The position numbers and the translations under genes are program-made. A stretch of DNA of 64,000 nucleotides, taken from assembly GCA_002356635.1 (NCBI GenBank), contig CP023454.1, positions 1,968,501 to 2,032,500 on the forward strand, given 5' to 3'. A model generated the notes under the pieces. The model saw only the letters and a list, made by a program, of their open reading frames with translations, made no database searches and was not told where the DNA came from. The DNA is from Rhodobacteraceae bacterium QY30 (GTDB lineage: Bacteria; Pseudomonadota; Alphaproteobacteria; Rhodobacterales; Rhodobacteraceae). Below, piece by piece: positions 45,831-54,423 of this stretch. Every line of letters begins with the position of its first letter. The stretch's first letter is position 1.

Positions 45831-46868
45831 ATGACGACGACAAGACGCAAGTTCATCACCACGGGCGCGCTGGGTGGCGCGGCCGTTCTGGCGGCACCTG
45901 CCGTCCATGCGCAAACCACGCCGATCAAGTGGCGGATGCAGACCTATGCAGGCGCGGCGCTGGGCGAACACGTCTGCAAGCCCGCCATCGAAAGCTTCAA
46001 CAAGATCGCCGCCGGGCAGATGGAGATCGAGCTGTACTTCGCCGACCAGCTGGTGCCCACGTCCGAACTGTTCCGCGCCATGCAGGCCGGCACCATCGAC
46101 GCCGTGCAGTCGGACGACGACTCGATGCAGTCGCCGACCGAGGTGACGGTGTTCGGCGGATATTTCCCGCTGACGCTGCGCTACTCCCTGGATGTGCCGG
46201 TGCTGTTCAACCAGTACGGGCTGAAGCAGATCTGGGAAGAGGAATACGCCAAGGTCGGCATCCAGCACATCTCGGCCGGGTCCTGGGATCCGTGCAACTT
46301 CGCCACCCGCGACCCGATCAAGAGCCTTGCGGACCTGAACGGCAAGCGCATCTTCACCTTCCCGACCGCCGGCCGCTTCCTGGCCCAGTTCGGCGTGGTG
46401 CCCGTGCAGATGCCCTATGAAGATATCCAGGTCGCGCTTCAGACCGGGGAAATCGACGGCGTTGCCTGGTCGGGCATCACCGAGGACTATACGGTCGGTT
46501 GGGCGGACGTGACCAAGTACTACCTGACCAACCCGATCTCGGGCGCCTGGATCGGGCATTTCTTCGCCAACCAGGACCGCTGGAACGAAGTGCCCGATCA
46601 CCTGAAGGAACTGCTGCGCGTCTGTTTCGACCAATCGCATTACTACCGCCAGTGGTGGTACTGGGGCGGCGAGGCCGACTTGCGCGTCAACGGCCCGAAG
46701 CTGCAGCTGACCACGATCCCGGCCGAGGAATGGGCCCAGGTCGAGACCGCCGCGACGAAGTTCTGGGACGAGATTGCGGCCGAGTCCGAATTGAAGGCCA
46801 AGGTGGTCGGCATCTTCAAGAAATACAACGAGACCATGACCAAGGCCGGCGCGCCCTACCGCTACTGA
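45831..46868 (+). CDS. TRAP transporter substrate-binding protein (DctP family, Tat-exported)
   Basis: 345 residues with GGAGG ahead of ATG. A Tat signal (TRRKFITTGALGG) ends at VHAQ. The family arginine that clamps the substrate carboxylate is probably in FPTAGRF (near residue 185), and the aromatic-rich SHYYRQWWYWGGEAD loop resembles 2-oxoacid-binding members such as TakP. Its position opposite ivd-mccBA suggests a branched-chain keto acid or similar acid, which is inference. Confidence 0.9.
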   Translation: MTTTRRKFITTGALGGAAVLAAPAVHAQTTPIKWRMQTYAGAALGEHVCKPAIESFNKIAAGQMEIELYFADQLVPTSELFRAMQAGTIDAVQSDDDSMQSPTEVTVFGGYFPLTLRYSLDVPVLFNQYGLKQIWEEEYAKVGIQHISAGSWDPCNFATRDPIKSLADLNGKRIFTFPTAGRFLAQFGVVPVQMPYEDIQVALQTGEIDGVAWSGITEDYTVGWADVTKYYLTNPISGAWIGHFFANQDRWNEVPDHLKELLRVCFDQSHYYRQWWYWGGEADLRVNGPKLQLTTIPAEEWAQVETAATKFWDEIAAESELKAKVVGIFKKYNETMTKAGAPYRY

Positions 46869-46885
46869 TCCGTTCTCCAGACTGG

Positions 46886-46915
46886 AAGGGGCCGCGCAAC
46901 CGCGCGGCCCCTTTT
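46886..46915 (+). terminator. Strong rho-independent terminator of the TRAP operon
   Basis: AAGGGGCCGCGC (46886-46897) pairs exactly with 46902-46913, closing a 4-base AACC loop; T run 46912-46915. It starts 18 bases after the TRAP binding-protein stop. Confidence 0.88.
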
Positions 46916-47102
46916 GCATGGCGGTGCCCCTCTGCCGCGAACCTCGCCGGGTTCAGGGCGCCCGCCCCATGCACTCCCCCGTCGGACCCCATCCCAAAGA
47001 CGGTGCATGCCATCCTTCCGAAGGCATAAAGGCACGTGCCCCGCGGCCGTTTGTTGTCAGGCGAACAACACGCCCGGGCTTCGGGCGACAGGAGATGACA
47101 GG

Positions 47103-47411
47103 ATGGCAAGCGAAGTCCCCGCCCCGACGGGAACGCTGCGGCACAGCGATGCCGAGGCCCTGGCGGCCGACCTGCGTGACCTGATGGATCGTGGCCCGGT
47201 GCAGGTGGACCTGTCCGGGCTGGACGGCCTCGACTTTGGCCCCCTTCAGGTTCTGCTGGCCGCCGCAGCGACGGCGGCCCGGCGCGGCGTCGCCTTCGAC
47301 ATCGTGGCACCTGCCGGCGGTGCGCTGGCCCTGGCGCTAACCGCCCATGCCCTCGACGGGGTGCTGGCCCTTCGCGACAGCCGACCGACCTTGCCGGAGA
47401 AGACCGAATGA
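47103..47411 (+). CDS. STAS-domain protein at head of chemotaxis operon
   Basis: 102 residues from ATG 47103 with AGGAGAT upstream. The STAS fold is seen in VQVDLSGLDGLDFGPLQVLL, but the serine normally phosphorylated in anti-sigma-factor antagonists (D-S-S-G) is replaced by F-G-P. It therefore probably works as a scaffold or partner rather than a phospho-switch. It overlaps cheY by 4 bases. STAS proteins head several alphaproteobacterial che operons. Confidence 0.78.
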   Translation: MASEVPAPTGTLRHSDAEALAADLRDLMDRGPVQVDLSGLDGLDFGPLQVLLAAAATAARRGVAFDIVAPAGGALALALTAHALDGVLALRDSRPTLPEKTE

Positions 47412-47773
47412 CCAAGACGATACTGACCGTGGACGACAGCCCTTCGGTGCGACGCATGATCGCGATGACGCTGCGCGAAGCGGGATACAGCGTGCTGGAA
47501 GCCTCGGATGGGCAAGAGGGCCTGGAGGTCGCCACCACGACCCGCTGCGACGCGATCATCGTCGACCAGAACATGCCCAACCTGAACGGGATCGGCATGA
47601 TCCAGTCGCTGCGCAAGCATCCGAACGGCCAGGGCATTCCGATCGTCGTGCTGTCCACCGATTCCACCGACAGCCTGAAACAGCAGGCGCGCGAGGCCGG
47701 GGCGCTGGGCTGGATGGTCAAGCCCTTCAACCAGGAAAAGCTGCTGTCCGTCATGCGCAAGGTGCTGGGCTGA
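47408..47773 (+). CDS. cheY: CheY-type single-domain response regulator
   Basis: 121 residues. Acidic pair D9-D10, phosphoacceptor D53 (IVDQNMPN), switch S83/T84 (VLSTDS) and K105 (WMVKPFN) are all in place. No output domain. Phosphorylated by the CheA immediately downstream; it may drive the flagellar motor or act as a phosphate sink or pilus regulator, since no flagellar genes are nearby. Confidence 0.92.
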   Translation: MTKTILTVDDSPSVRRMIAMTLREAGYSVLEASDGQEGLEVATTTRCDAIIVDQNMPNLNGIGMIQSLRKHPNGQGIPIVVLSTDSTDSLKQQAREAGALGWMVKPFNQEKLLSVMRKVLG

Positions 47774-49758
47774 TGACCGACGACATGGATTCGATCTTCC
47801 GCGAGGAACTCCGCGACCTTCTGGAAAGCCTGGAAAAGGGCCTGATGGACCTGCGTGTCCGTCCCGGGGATGGGCCGCTGGTCGATCAGGTGTTTCGCGA
47901 CCTGCACACCGTCAAGGGCAGCGGCGCGATGTTCGGCTTTGCCGATCTGGCCGCCTTCATCCATGATTTCGAAACCGCCTTCGACCGGGTACGGTCCGGT
48001 CTGGCGCCCGTCACGCCCGAGTTGATCCGCCTTGCCCTGGCCGCCCGCGACGAAATCCCGGGCCTGGTCGAGGGGCGGACCGACCCTGACGGGCGGCGCG
48101 ATGCGATCCTGGCGGCGCTACGGGCAGCAACCGCGGACCCGGTCGCCGCGGGGACCGACCCTGCCGGCGCCGGCACCCTGGAATCGATGGTCTCCGGGGC
48201 AGACCGGCCCGCGCCGGGTGCGCAAGTCCTGTCCTTCCGCCTGAACGGGGCGGCGCTGGCGCTGGGCGCACGGCCCGAGATCCTGCTGCGCGAGTTGCGC
48301 GACCTGGGGGCGCAGGACATTCGCGCCCACCTGGATGGCCTGCCCGACCTGTCCGACCTGGATGTCGATGCCTGCCACGTCCGCTGGACCGCCACCCTGC
48401 CCGCCGCCGTCACCCCGGCCCAGGTCGAGGAGGTGTTCCTGTTCGCCGATGCCGACTGGAGCGTTGCGGCCCCTGCCGCGACCCAGGCAAGCCAAGCCGC
48501 GCCCGAGGCAGCCGGTCAGCCGCAGCCACCTGCCCTGGCGGCCCTCGGATCAGACCCAGCCGCCGGAACTGCCCCTTCGGCCCAGGGGGCCGCTGCCACC
48601 GTGCGCGTCCCGGCCGAACGGCTGGACGCGCTGATGGATTCGGTCGGCGAACTTGTCACCGTCGAGGCGCGACTGACCGAACTGGCCCGTCAGTCGCGCG
48701 ACCCCGCCATGATGGCCACCGCCGAGCAGGTGACGCGCCTGGCGGCCCGCCTGCGCGAGGCGACGATGACGATGCGGATGGTGCCGATGCGTTCGCTGGT
48801 CGCGCGCTTTCGCCGCCTGATCCACGGGCTGTCCGACAGCCTGGGAAAGCCCGTCAGCTTTGTCGTCCTGGGCGAGGAGACCGAACTGGACAAGACCGTG
48901 ATCGAGAAACTGGCCGACCCGCTGGTCCATGTGCTGCGCAACGCCATCGACCACGGCATGGAAACCCCCGCCGAACGTCTGGCGGCGGGCAAGACCGCCG
49001 AGGGCCGGATCGAACTTTCGGCCGCGCACGCCGGGGGCGAGGTTCTGGTCCGCGTCCGCGACGACGGCCGCGGCATGAATGCGACCCGCATCCGCGCCAA
49101 GGCCGTTGAACGCGGCCTGATCGCCGCGGACGCCACCCTGACCGAAGCGCAGGTTCTGGCGCTGGTCTTCGAGCCGGGCTTTTCCACGACCGACACCGTC
49201 ACCGAACTTTCGGGGCGCGGCGTCGGCATGGATGTGGTCAAGCGCACCATCGAGGGACTGCGCGGCAAGATCGACATCGAATCGGCCCCGGGATCGGGAA
49301 CCACCGTCACGCTGCGCCTGCCGCTGACGCTGGCCATCATCGAGGGCCTGCTGATCGAGGTGGCGGGCGAACGCTACACGCTGCCCCTTTCGACTGTGCA
49401 GGAGATCATGAAACTGCCCGACGACCGGGCCGCCGCCAGCCGCACCCGGGATTTCCTGGAGGTCCGGGGCCACATGGTGCCGTTCCTGCGGCTGCGGACC
49501 CTGTTCCACTGCGACGGCGAACCCGGCGCGGAACAGAATGTCGTCGTGCTGCAATCGGGCGACGAACGGCTGGGCGTGGTTGTCGATCACATCATCGGAA
49601 CGAACCAGACCGTCATCAAGCAGATGTCGATGCTGCATTCGGACGCGCGCTGCATCTCGGGCGCCACGATCCTTGGCGACGGCTCGGTCGCGCTGATCAT
49701 CGACGTGGCGCATCTGATGGCCGCCGACCGGCGCGGCCCGGCACGGGAGGCCGCATGA
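47773..49758 (+). CDS. cheA: Chemotaxis histidine kinase
   Basis: 661 residues from ATG 47773, sharing one base with the cheY stop (TGATG). P1 has the phosphorylated His45 in DLHTVKGSGAMFGF. A region about 150-240 takes the place of P2, then a short P3 (about 275-340). P4 has the N box VLRNAIDHGMETPAER, G1 RVRDDGRGMN, F/G2 FSTTDTVTELSGRGVGMD and GSGTTVTLRLPL. P5 (CheW-like) runs from about 520 to the end. Kinase activity should be intact. Confidence 0.94.
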   Translation: MTDDMDSIFREELRDLLESLEKGLMDLRVRPGDGPLVDQVFRDLHTVKGSGAMFGFADLAAFIHDFETAFDRVRSGLAPVTPELIRLALAARDEIPGLVEGRTDPDGRRDAILAALRAATADPVAAGTDPAGAGTLESMVSGADRPAPGAQVLSFRLNGAALALGARPEILLRELRDLGAQDIRAHLDGLPDLSDLDVDACHVRWTATLPAAVTPAQVEEVFLFADADWSVAAPAATQASQAAPEAAGQPQPPALAALGSDPAAGTAPSAQGAAATVRVPAERLDALMDSVGELVTVEARLTELARQSRDPAMMATAEQVTRLAARLREATMTMRMVPMRSLVARFRRLIHGLSDSLGKPVSFVVLGEETELDKTVIEKLADPLVHVLRNAIDHGMETPAERLAAGKTAEGRIELSAAHAGGEVLVRVRDDGRGMNATRIRAKAVERGLIAADATLTEAQVLALVFEPGFSTTDTVTELSGRGVGMDVVKRTIEGLRGKIDIESAPGSGTTVTLRLPLTLAIIEGLLIEVAGERYTLPLSTVQEIMKLPDDRAAASRTRDFLEVRGHMVPFLRLRTLFHCDGEPGAEQNVVVLQSGDERLGVVVDHIIGTNQTVIKQMSMLHSDARCISGATILGDGSVALIIDVAHLMAADRRGPAREAA

Positions 49759-49759
49759 C

Positions 49760-50245
49760 ATGACGACCCGCCCCCCCGAAACCAGCCTGACGCTGGTGAC
49801 CTTCTCGATCGGTCCGCAGGTGCTGGCCATCTCGGCCAGCCTTCTGCGCGAGATCATCGAACCCCTGCCCCAGACCCGTGTCCCAGGTGCGGGCCCCTTC
49901 GCGCCGTCGGTCCTGAACGTCCGCGGTGCCGTGGTCCCGCTGGCCGACCTGCGCATTCCGCTGGGGATCGAGGACGCCGGCCCCCCGGACCGCAGGCCCG
50001 ATGCCCGCCGCTTTCTGGTCATCGAGGTCGAGGTCGGAAGCGAACGCACGCTGGCGGCGATCATCGCCGACGCCGTGCACGAGGTGACGGCGCTGGATGC
50101 AGGCACCATCCTGCCCCTTCCCGCCACCAGCCCCTGGCCCGCGGATTTCCTGCTGGGGATCTGCCACGGCAAGGACGGTTTCGTCCTGCTGCCCGACCTG
50201 GCCGCCATTTTCACCACCATGTCGCAGCATTCCGTCGCTGCCTGA
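49760..50245 (+). CDS. cheW: CheW coupling protein (first copy)
   Basis: 161 residues, one CheW SH3-like pair (VTFSIGPQVLAISASLLREI; VLNVRGAVVPLADLRIPLG). It links receptor tips to CheA. It begins 1 base after the cheA stop and precedes the receptor gene. A second cheW follows the receptor; the two share only family-level likeness, so they may couple different receptors. Confidence 0.9.
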   Translation: MTTRPPETSLTLVTFSIGPQVLAISASLLREIIEPLPQTRVPGAGPFAPSVLNVRGAVVPLADLRIPLGIEDAGPPDRRPDARRFLVIEVEVGSERTLAAIIADAVHEVTALDAGTILPLPATSPWPADFLLGICHGKDGFVLLPDLAAIFTTMSQHSVAA

Positions 50246-50260
50246 CCGAAGGACCGTTCC

Positions 50261-51940
50261 ATGAAACTGACCATTCCGATGAAACTTGCCCTGACGTTCC
50301 TGCTGGTCTTCGTCCTTTTCGGCGTGACCCTCGCGGTTTCGGTCCGCAACACCAGCGATTTCAACGACACCGTCAACGACATCATGGGCGATGACGTGCC
50401 GCGTGTCCTGCTGTCGGACCAGCTTCTGGTCGATGAACTGATCATCCAGACCCATGCGCGTGAAGCGTTGCTGGTCGACCCCGCCGATGCCGACGCCGTC
50501 AAGGAGATCCGCGAGCAGATGGAAGGTGGCCGCACCCGTGTCGCCGCAGGCATCACGGCCCTGCGGGAGAAGCTGAGCGGTGAAAGCCTGTCGACGCTGG
50601 ACAGCTTCGTGACGGCCCACGACCAGATGAGCCAGCTGATCGAACGCGCCGCCAAACTGCGCGCCGAAGGCCGGGAACCCGAAGCGGTGTCGCTGATCGT
50701 GAACGAAGGCAACACCCTGTACGACCAGGCAGTCGGTGCGGCGGAAAAACTGCGCGCCATTGCGTCGGGCGACATGAAGATCGCCGAAAACAACGTCGAT
50801 GCCGATTATGCCGCGTCCAAGCGCAACATCCTGATCCTGATCGCCTTCACCCTGATCGTTTCGGTCGTGATCGCGGGCCTGATCGTCCGGTCGATCTCGT
50901 CGCGGCTTCAGCGGACGGTGGAATTGGCGCGGGGCGTGGCCTCGGGCGATCTGCGCAACACGATCGTGGCCAAGGGCGGCGATGAAATCGCCAACCTGCA
51001 GCGCGCACTGAACGAGATGGTCCAGCGCCTGCGCGAGGTGGTGGGCAGCGTGACGACCTCGGTCCGCCAGGTCACCGCCGGGGCGACCCAGATGGCCGCC
51101 ACGTCCGAGGAACTGTCGCAAGGCGCCTCGCAGCAGGCCTCGTCGACCGAAGAAGCCTCGGCCGCGATCGAGCAGATGGCCGCCAACATCAAGCAAAGTG
51201 CCGAGAACTCGGCCACGACCGAACAGATGGCCACGAAATCGGCCGAGGATGCGCAACTGTCTGGCAAGTCCGTCACCGATGCCGTCAACGCCATGCAGAC
51301 CATCGCCGAACGCATCATGATCGTGCAGGAAATCGCCCGGCAGACGGACCTTCTGGCGCTGAACGCCGCGGTCGAGGCGGCCCGGGCGGGGGAACACGGG
51401 CGCGGCTTTGCCGTCGTGGCCGCCGAAGTGCGCAAGCTGGCCGAACGCAGCCAGACGGCGGCCGCTGAAATCTCGTCCCTGTCGGCCGCCACTGTCCGGT
51501 CCGCGGCCAGCGCCGGAACCATGCTTCAGGGACTGGTCCCGAACATCGAAAAGACCTCGGCACTGGTCACGGAAATCACCGTCGCCTCGCGTGAACTGGC
51601 GACCGGTTCGTCCCAGATCGCGCTGGCCGTCCAGCAACTGGACCGGGTGACGCAGGAAAACACCTCGGCCTCGGAAGAGCTTTCGGCCAGCGCCGCGCAG
51701 CTGGCAAGCCTGGCGGAGGAACTGTCCGAGACGGTCGGCTTCTTCAAGGTGGACGAGTCCGAGTTCCAGGCCGACCTTTCCCCCGTCCGCAAGCCGGCTT
51801 CCGGCAAGACCCATCCGCGCGCCGGCGCGGCGCTCCGGCCCTCGGCGGGCCTTGACCAGGACGGCGGCTTCGACTTCGACCTGAGCGATGCGCCGACTGA
51901 TGCGCTGGACGACCGCTTCAAACGCCGCGAAGCGGCCTGA
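50261..51940 (+). CDS. Methyl-accepting chemotaxis protein with four-helix-bundle sensor
   Basis: 559 residues. TM1 residues 9-29, a periplasmic helical sensor (about 30-185, 4HB type), TM2 about 187-208, HAMP about 209-262, then the signalling domain with the conserved hairpin tip [20 protein letters not shown] and [18 protein letters not shown]. There is no C-terminal pentapeptide for CheR/CheB tethering; the tail after residue 500 is Pro/Gly/Asp rich. Ligand unknown. Confidence 0.93.
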   Translation: MKLTIPMKLALTFLLVFVLFGVTLAVSVRNTSDFNDTVNDIMGDDVPRVLLSDQLLVDELIIQTHAREALLVDPADADAVKEIREQMEGGRTRVAAGITALREKLSGESLSTLDSFVTAHDQMSQLIERAAKLRAEGREPEAVSLIVNEGNTLYDQAVGAAEKLRAIASGDMKIAENNVDADYAASKRNILILIAFTLIVSVVIAGLIVRSISSRLQRTVELARGVASGDLRNTIVAKGGDEIANLQRALNEMVQRLREVVGSVTTSVRQVTAGATQMAATSEELSQGASQQASSTEEASAAIEQMAANIKQSAENSATTEQMATKSAEDAQLSGKSVTDAVNAMQTIAERIMIVQEIARQTDLLALNAAVEAARAGEHGRGFAVVAAEVRKLAERSQTAAAEISSLSAATVRSAASAGTMLQGLVPNIEKTSALVTEITVASRELATGSSQIALAVQQLDRVTQENTSASEELSASAAQLASLAEELSETVGFFKVDESEFQADLSPVRKPASGKTHPRAGAALRPSAGLDQDGGFDFDLSDAPTDALDDRFKRREAA

Positions 51941-51953
51941 GGGGAGGAACGCC

Positions 51954-52448
51954 ATGACCTCGGCCCCCGATGTCGTCACCTTCCGGGTGGAGCAGACGCT
52001 CTACGGCGTCGCGGTGGAGCGGGTCCAGGAAATCCTGGACCTGCGCCCGGTCTCGCCGATGCCGAACGCCCCCGCCTACCTTCTGGGAATCACCGACCTG
52101 CGGGGCGACAACATCCCGGTCGTCGACCTGCGCCTGCTTCTGGGCCTGCCGCGGGCCGAGGACACGGCCCAGACCCGCATCCTGGTGACGCATATCGCAC
52201 ACCGCGCCGGTTCGGCGGTCGTCGGGCTGCGCACCGACCGGGTGATCGAGGTCACGCGGCTGGATGACGACGTGCTTCGTCCTCTGGCCGAAGCCGAACT
52301 GCTGCGCTGGAAGGACACGACCATCGCCGGGATCGGGCGTCGCAACGGCGAGGTGGTCAGCATCATCGACCTGGACAACCTGTTCAACGATGTCGCCCTG
52401 GCGGACGGGCCGCTTCCCGCCGCCGATCCGGCCGCGAACGCCGCGTGA
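51954..52448 (+). CDS. cheW: CheW coupling protein (second copy)
   Basis: 164 residues from ATG 51954 with GGGGAGGA upstream, 13 bases after the receptor stop. It is a canonical CheW (VTFRVEQTLYGVAVERVQEIL; ITDLRGDNIPVVDLRLLLG), closer to the consensus than the first copy. Its stop overlaps the cheR start as GTGA. Confidence 0.92.
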   Translation: MTSAPDVVTFRVEQTLYGVAVERVQEILDLRPVSPMPNAPAYLLGITDLRGDNIPVVDLRLLLGLPRAEDTAQTRILVTHIAHRAGSAVVGLRTDRVIEVTRLDDDVLRPLAEAELLRWKDTTIAGIGRRNGEVVSIIDLDNLFNDVALADGPLPAADPAANAA

Positions 52449-53302
52449 CCGCCATGAATGCCCCGGCCCGGATCGAGGATCACACCAGCGCCCGGTTCCG
52501 CGCCCTGATGCGCGAACTGACCGGGATCAGCCTGGTGGCCACCAAGGTCTCGCTGATCGAACAGCGCCTGCGCCGCCGCGTTCAGGCGCACGGCCTGCCG
52601 GACACCGAAACCTACCTGCGCCGCCTGCTGGATGGCTCGCTGGGCGAAGCCGAGGTGCGTTCGGTGGTCGACCTGATCACCACCAACACCACAAGCTTCT
52701 TCCGCGAACCGGACCACTTCACCTTCCTGCGCGACCAGATCCTGCCCGCGCTGCTGGCCGATGCCGGCCGGGGGCGCCCGCGCGTGAAGGTCTGGAGTGC
52801 GGCCAGCTCCGAAGGGGCGGAAGCCTTCAGCGCCGCGATGGTCCTGGCCGAGGCGGAACGAGACGGTGCGGCCTTCGACTGGGCGGTCCTTGGCACCGAC
52901 ATCTCGACCGCGGTCCTGGAAAAGGCCCGCAGCGCCACCTATGACGCCGCGCAGATGCAGACCGTCCCGCGCCCGCTGTTCCGGCGCTACTTCATGACTT
53001 CGGACGACCCCGAGCTGCGCGACGTGGTCCGCGTGGTACCCGAACTGCGGCGGCGGGTGCGCTTTCATGCGCTGAACCTGATGGACTTCGACTACGCGGT
53101 GGCGCGCGACGTGTCGGTCATCTTCCTGCGCAACGTGCTGATCTACTTCGATCCGTCCGACAAGAAGAAGGTGGTCCGCCGTCTGCGCGATCACCTGGCG
53201 CCGGGCGGTTTCCTGATCGTCGGCCATGCCGAAAGCATGGTCGTCGATTGTCCGGGGCTGGTGCAGATCCGCCCGACCATCTTCAGAAGGGTTGAACCAT
53301 GA
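52445..53302 (+). CDS. cheR: Chemotaxis receptor methyltransferase
   Basis: 285 residues from GTG 52445; ATG 52454 is an alternative three residues in. The N-terminal helical CheR domain, TNTTSFFREPDHF, and the C-terminal IFLRNVLIYFD are standard. The SAM-binding stretch, usually S-T-G-E-E-P-Y-S, reads SSEGAEAFSAAM, so one acidic residue of the pair is alanine. It should methylate receptor glutamates if this change is tolerated. Confidence 0.92.
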   Translation: MTAMNAPARIEDHTSARFRALMRELTGISLVATKVSLIEQRLRRRVQAHGLPDTETYLRRLLDGSLGEAEVRSVVDLITTNTTSFFREPDHFTFLRDQILPALLADAGRGRPRVKVWSAASSEGAEAFSAAMVLAEAERDGAAFDWAVLGTDISTAVLEKARSATYDAAQMQTVPRPLFRRYFMTSDDPELRDVVRVVPELRRRVRFHALNLMDFDYAVARDVSVIFLRNVLIYFDPSDKKKVVRRLRDHLAPGGFLIVGHAESMVVDCPGLVQIRPTIFRRVEP

Positions 53303-54423
53303 CGGGACCGATCAACGAAGCGATCCGGGTTCTGGTGGTGGACGATTCCGGCTCGTCCCGGATGATGCTGCGGCGCATCGTCGAAAGCGATCCGGGGTTG
53401 CAGGTGATGGCCACCGCCTCGGATGCGTTCACGGCGGCGCAGCAGTTGAAGCTGGGGGTGCCCGACGTGATCCTTCTGGACATCGAGATGCCCGGCATGG
53501 ACGGCATCACCTTCCTGCGCAAGATCATGCAGCAGCGTCCGATTCCGGTGGTCATCTGCTCGGCCCTGACCGAGACCGGCTCGCGCCGCAGCCTTGAGGC
53601 GCTGGAGGCGGGTGCCCTCGATGTCGTGCTGAAGCCCCAGTCCCGGGATGCGGCGGCGCTGGCCGACTCCACCGTCCGCATCTGCCAGGCCCTGCGCGGC
53701 GCAGCCCAGTCGCGCCGCCGCGGCGCGCCCCCGCCGCCCGCGCGGCCCAGCCTGCCGGCGGAGATCGCGCCGAAACTGACCGCGGACGAGATACTGCCGC
53801 CGCCGAACCCGAACCTTCCCGTCGCCAAGGGCGCGCCGGTGGTCTGCATCGGCGCCTCGACCGGCGGAACCGAGGCGCTGCGCACCGTGCTGTGCGCCCT
53901 GCCCGCCGATGCCCCGCCGGTGCTGGTCGTCCAGCACATGCCCAAGGGGTTCACCGGCGCCTTCGCCAACCGCCTGAACGGCGCGGCCGCGATCACCATC
54001 CGCGAAGCCCGCGACGGCATGACCATCGGCCCGGGCGAGGCCGTGATCGCCGAGGGCGACAGCCATCTTCTGCTTCACGGCTCACCCGCGGGCTACCGGA
54101 CCCGGGTGGTCGGCGGCCCGGTCGTCTGCCGGCATCGTCCTTCGGTGGACGTGCTCTTCCGGTCCGCAGCCACGGTAGCGGGGCAGAACGTGCTGGGCAT
54201 CATCCTGACCGGCATGGGCGACGATGGCGCCCGCTGCCTGGGGGAAATCCGCGCCGCCCGGGGCATGACCATCGCGCAGGACGAGACGACCTGCGTCGTC
54301 TACGGGATGCCGCGCGAAGCGGTGCGCCTGGGCCATGTGGTGCAGTCCCTGCCCCTGCACCGGATCGCCGCCGCCATCATGGCCTTTGCCCAGCAGCATC
54401 GCGCCCCCGGGGCCGCGGCATGA
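53299..54423 (+). CDS. cheB: Chemotaxis response regulator / protein-glutamate methylesterase
   Basis: 374 residues, overlapping cheR by 4 bases. Receiver domain with phospho-Asp61 (LLDIEMPGMDG), a linker of about 60 residues rich in Pro and Arg, then the methylesterase with catalytic Ser in CIGASTGGTEAL, His in LVVQHMPKGFT and Asp in TGMGDDGARCL. It removes methyl groups and deamidates receptor glutamines, opposing CheR. Confidence 0.94.
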   Translation: MTGPINEAIRVLVVDDSGSSRMMLRRIVESDPGLQVMATASDAFTAAQQLKLGVPDVILLDIEMPGMDGITFLRKIMQQRPIPVVICSALTETGSRRSLEALEAGALDVVLKPQSRDAAALADSTVRICQALRGAAQSRRRGAPPPPARPSLPAEIAPKLTADEILPPPNPNLPVAKGAPVVCIGASTGGTEALRTVLCALPADAPPVLVVQHMPKGFTGAFANRLNGAAAITIREARDGMTIGPGEAVIAEGDSHLLLHGSPAGYRTRVVGGPVVCRHRPSVDVLFRSAATVAGQNVLGIILTGMGDDGARCLGEIRAARGMTIAQDETTCVVYGMPREAVRLGHVVQSLPLHRIAAAIMAFAQQHRAPGAAA

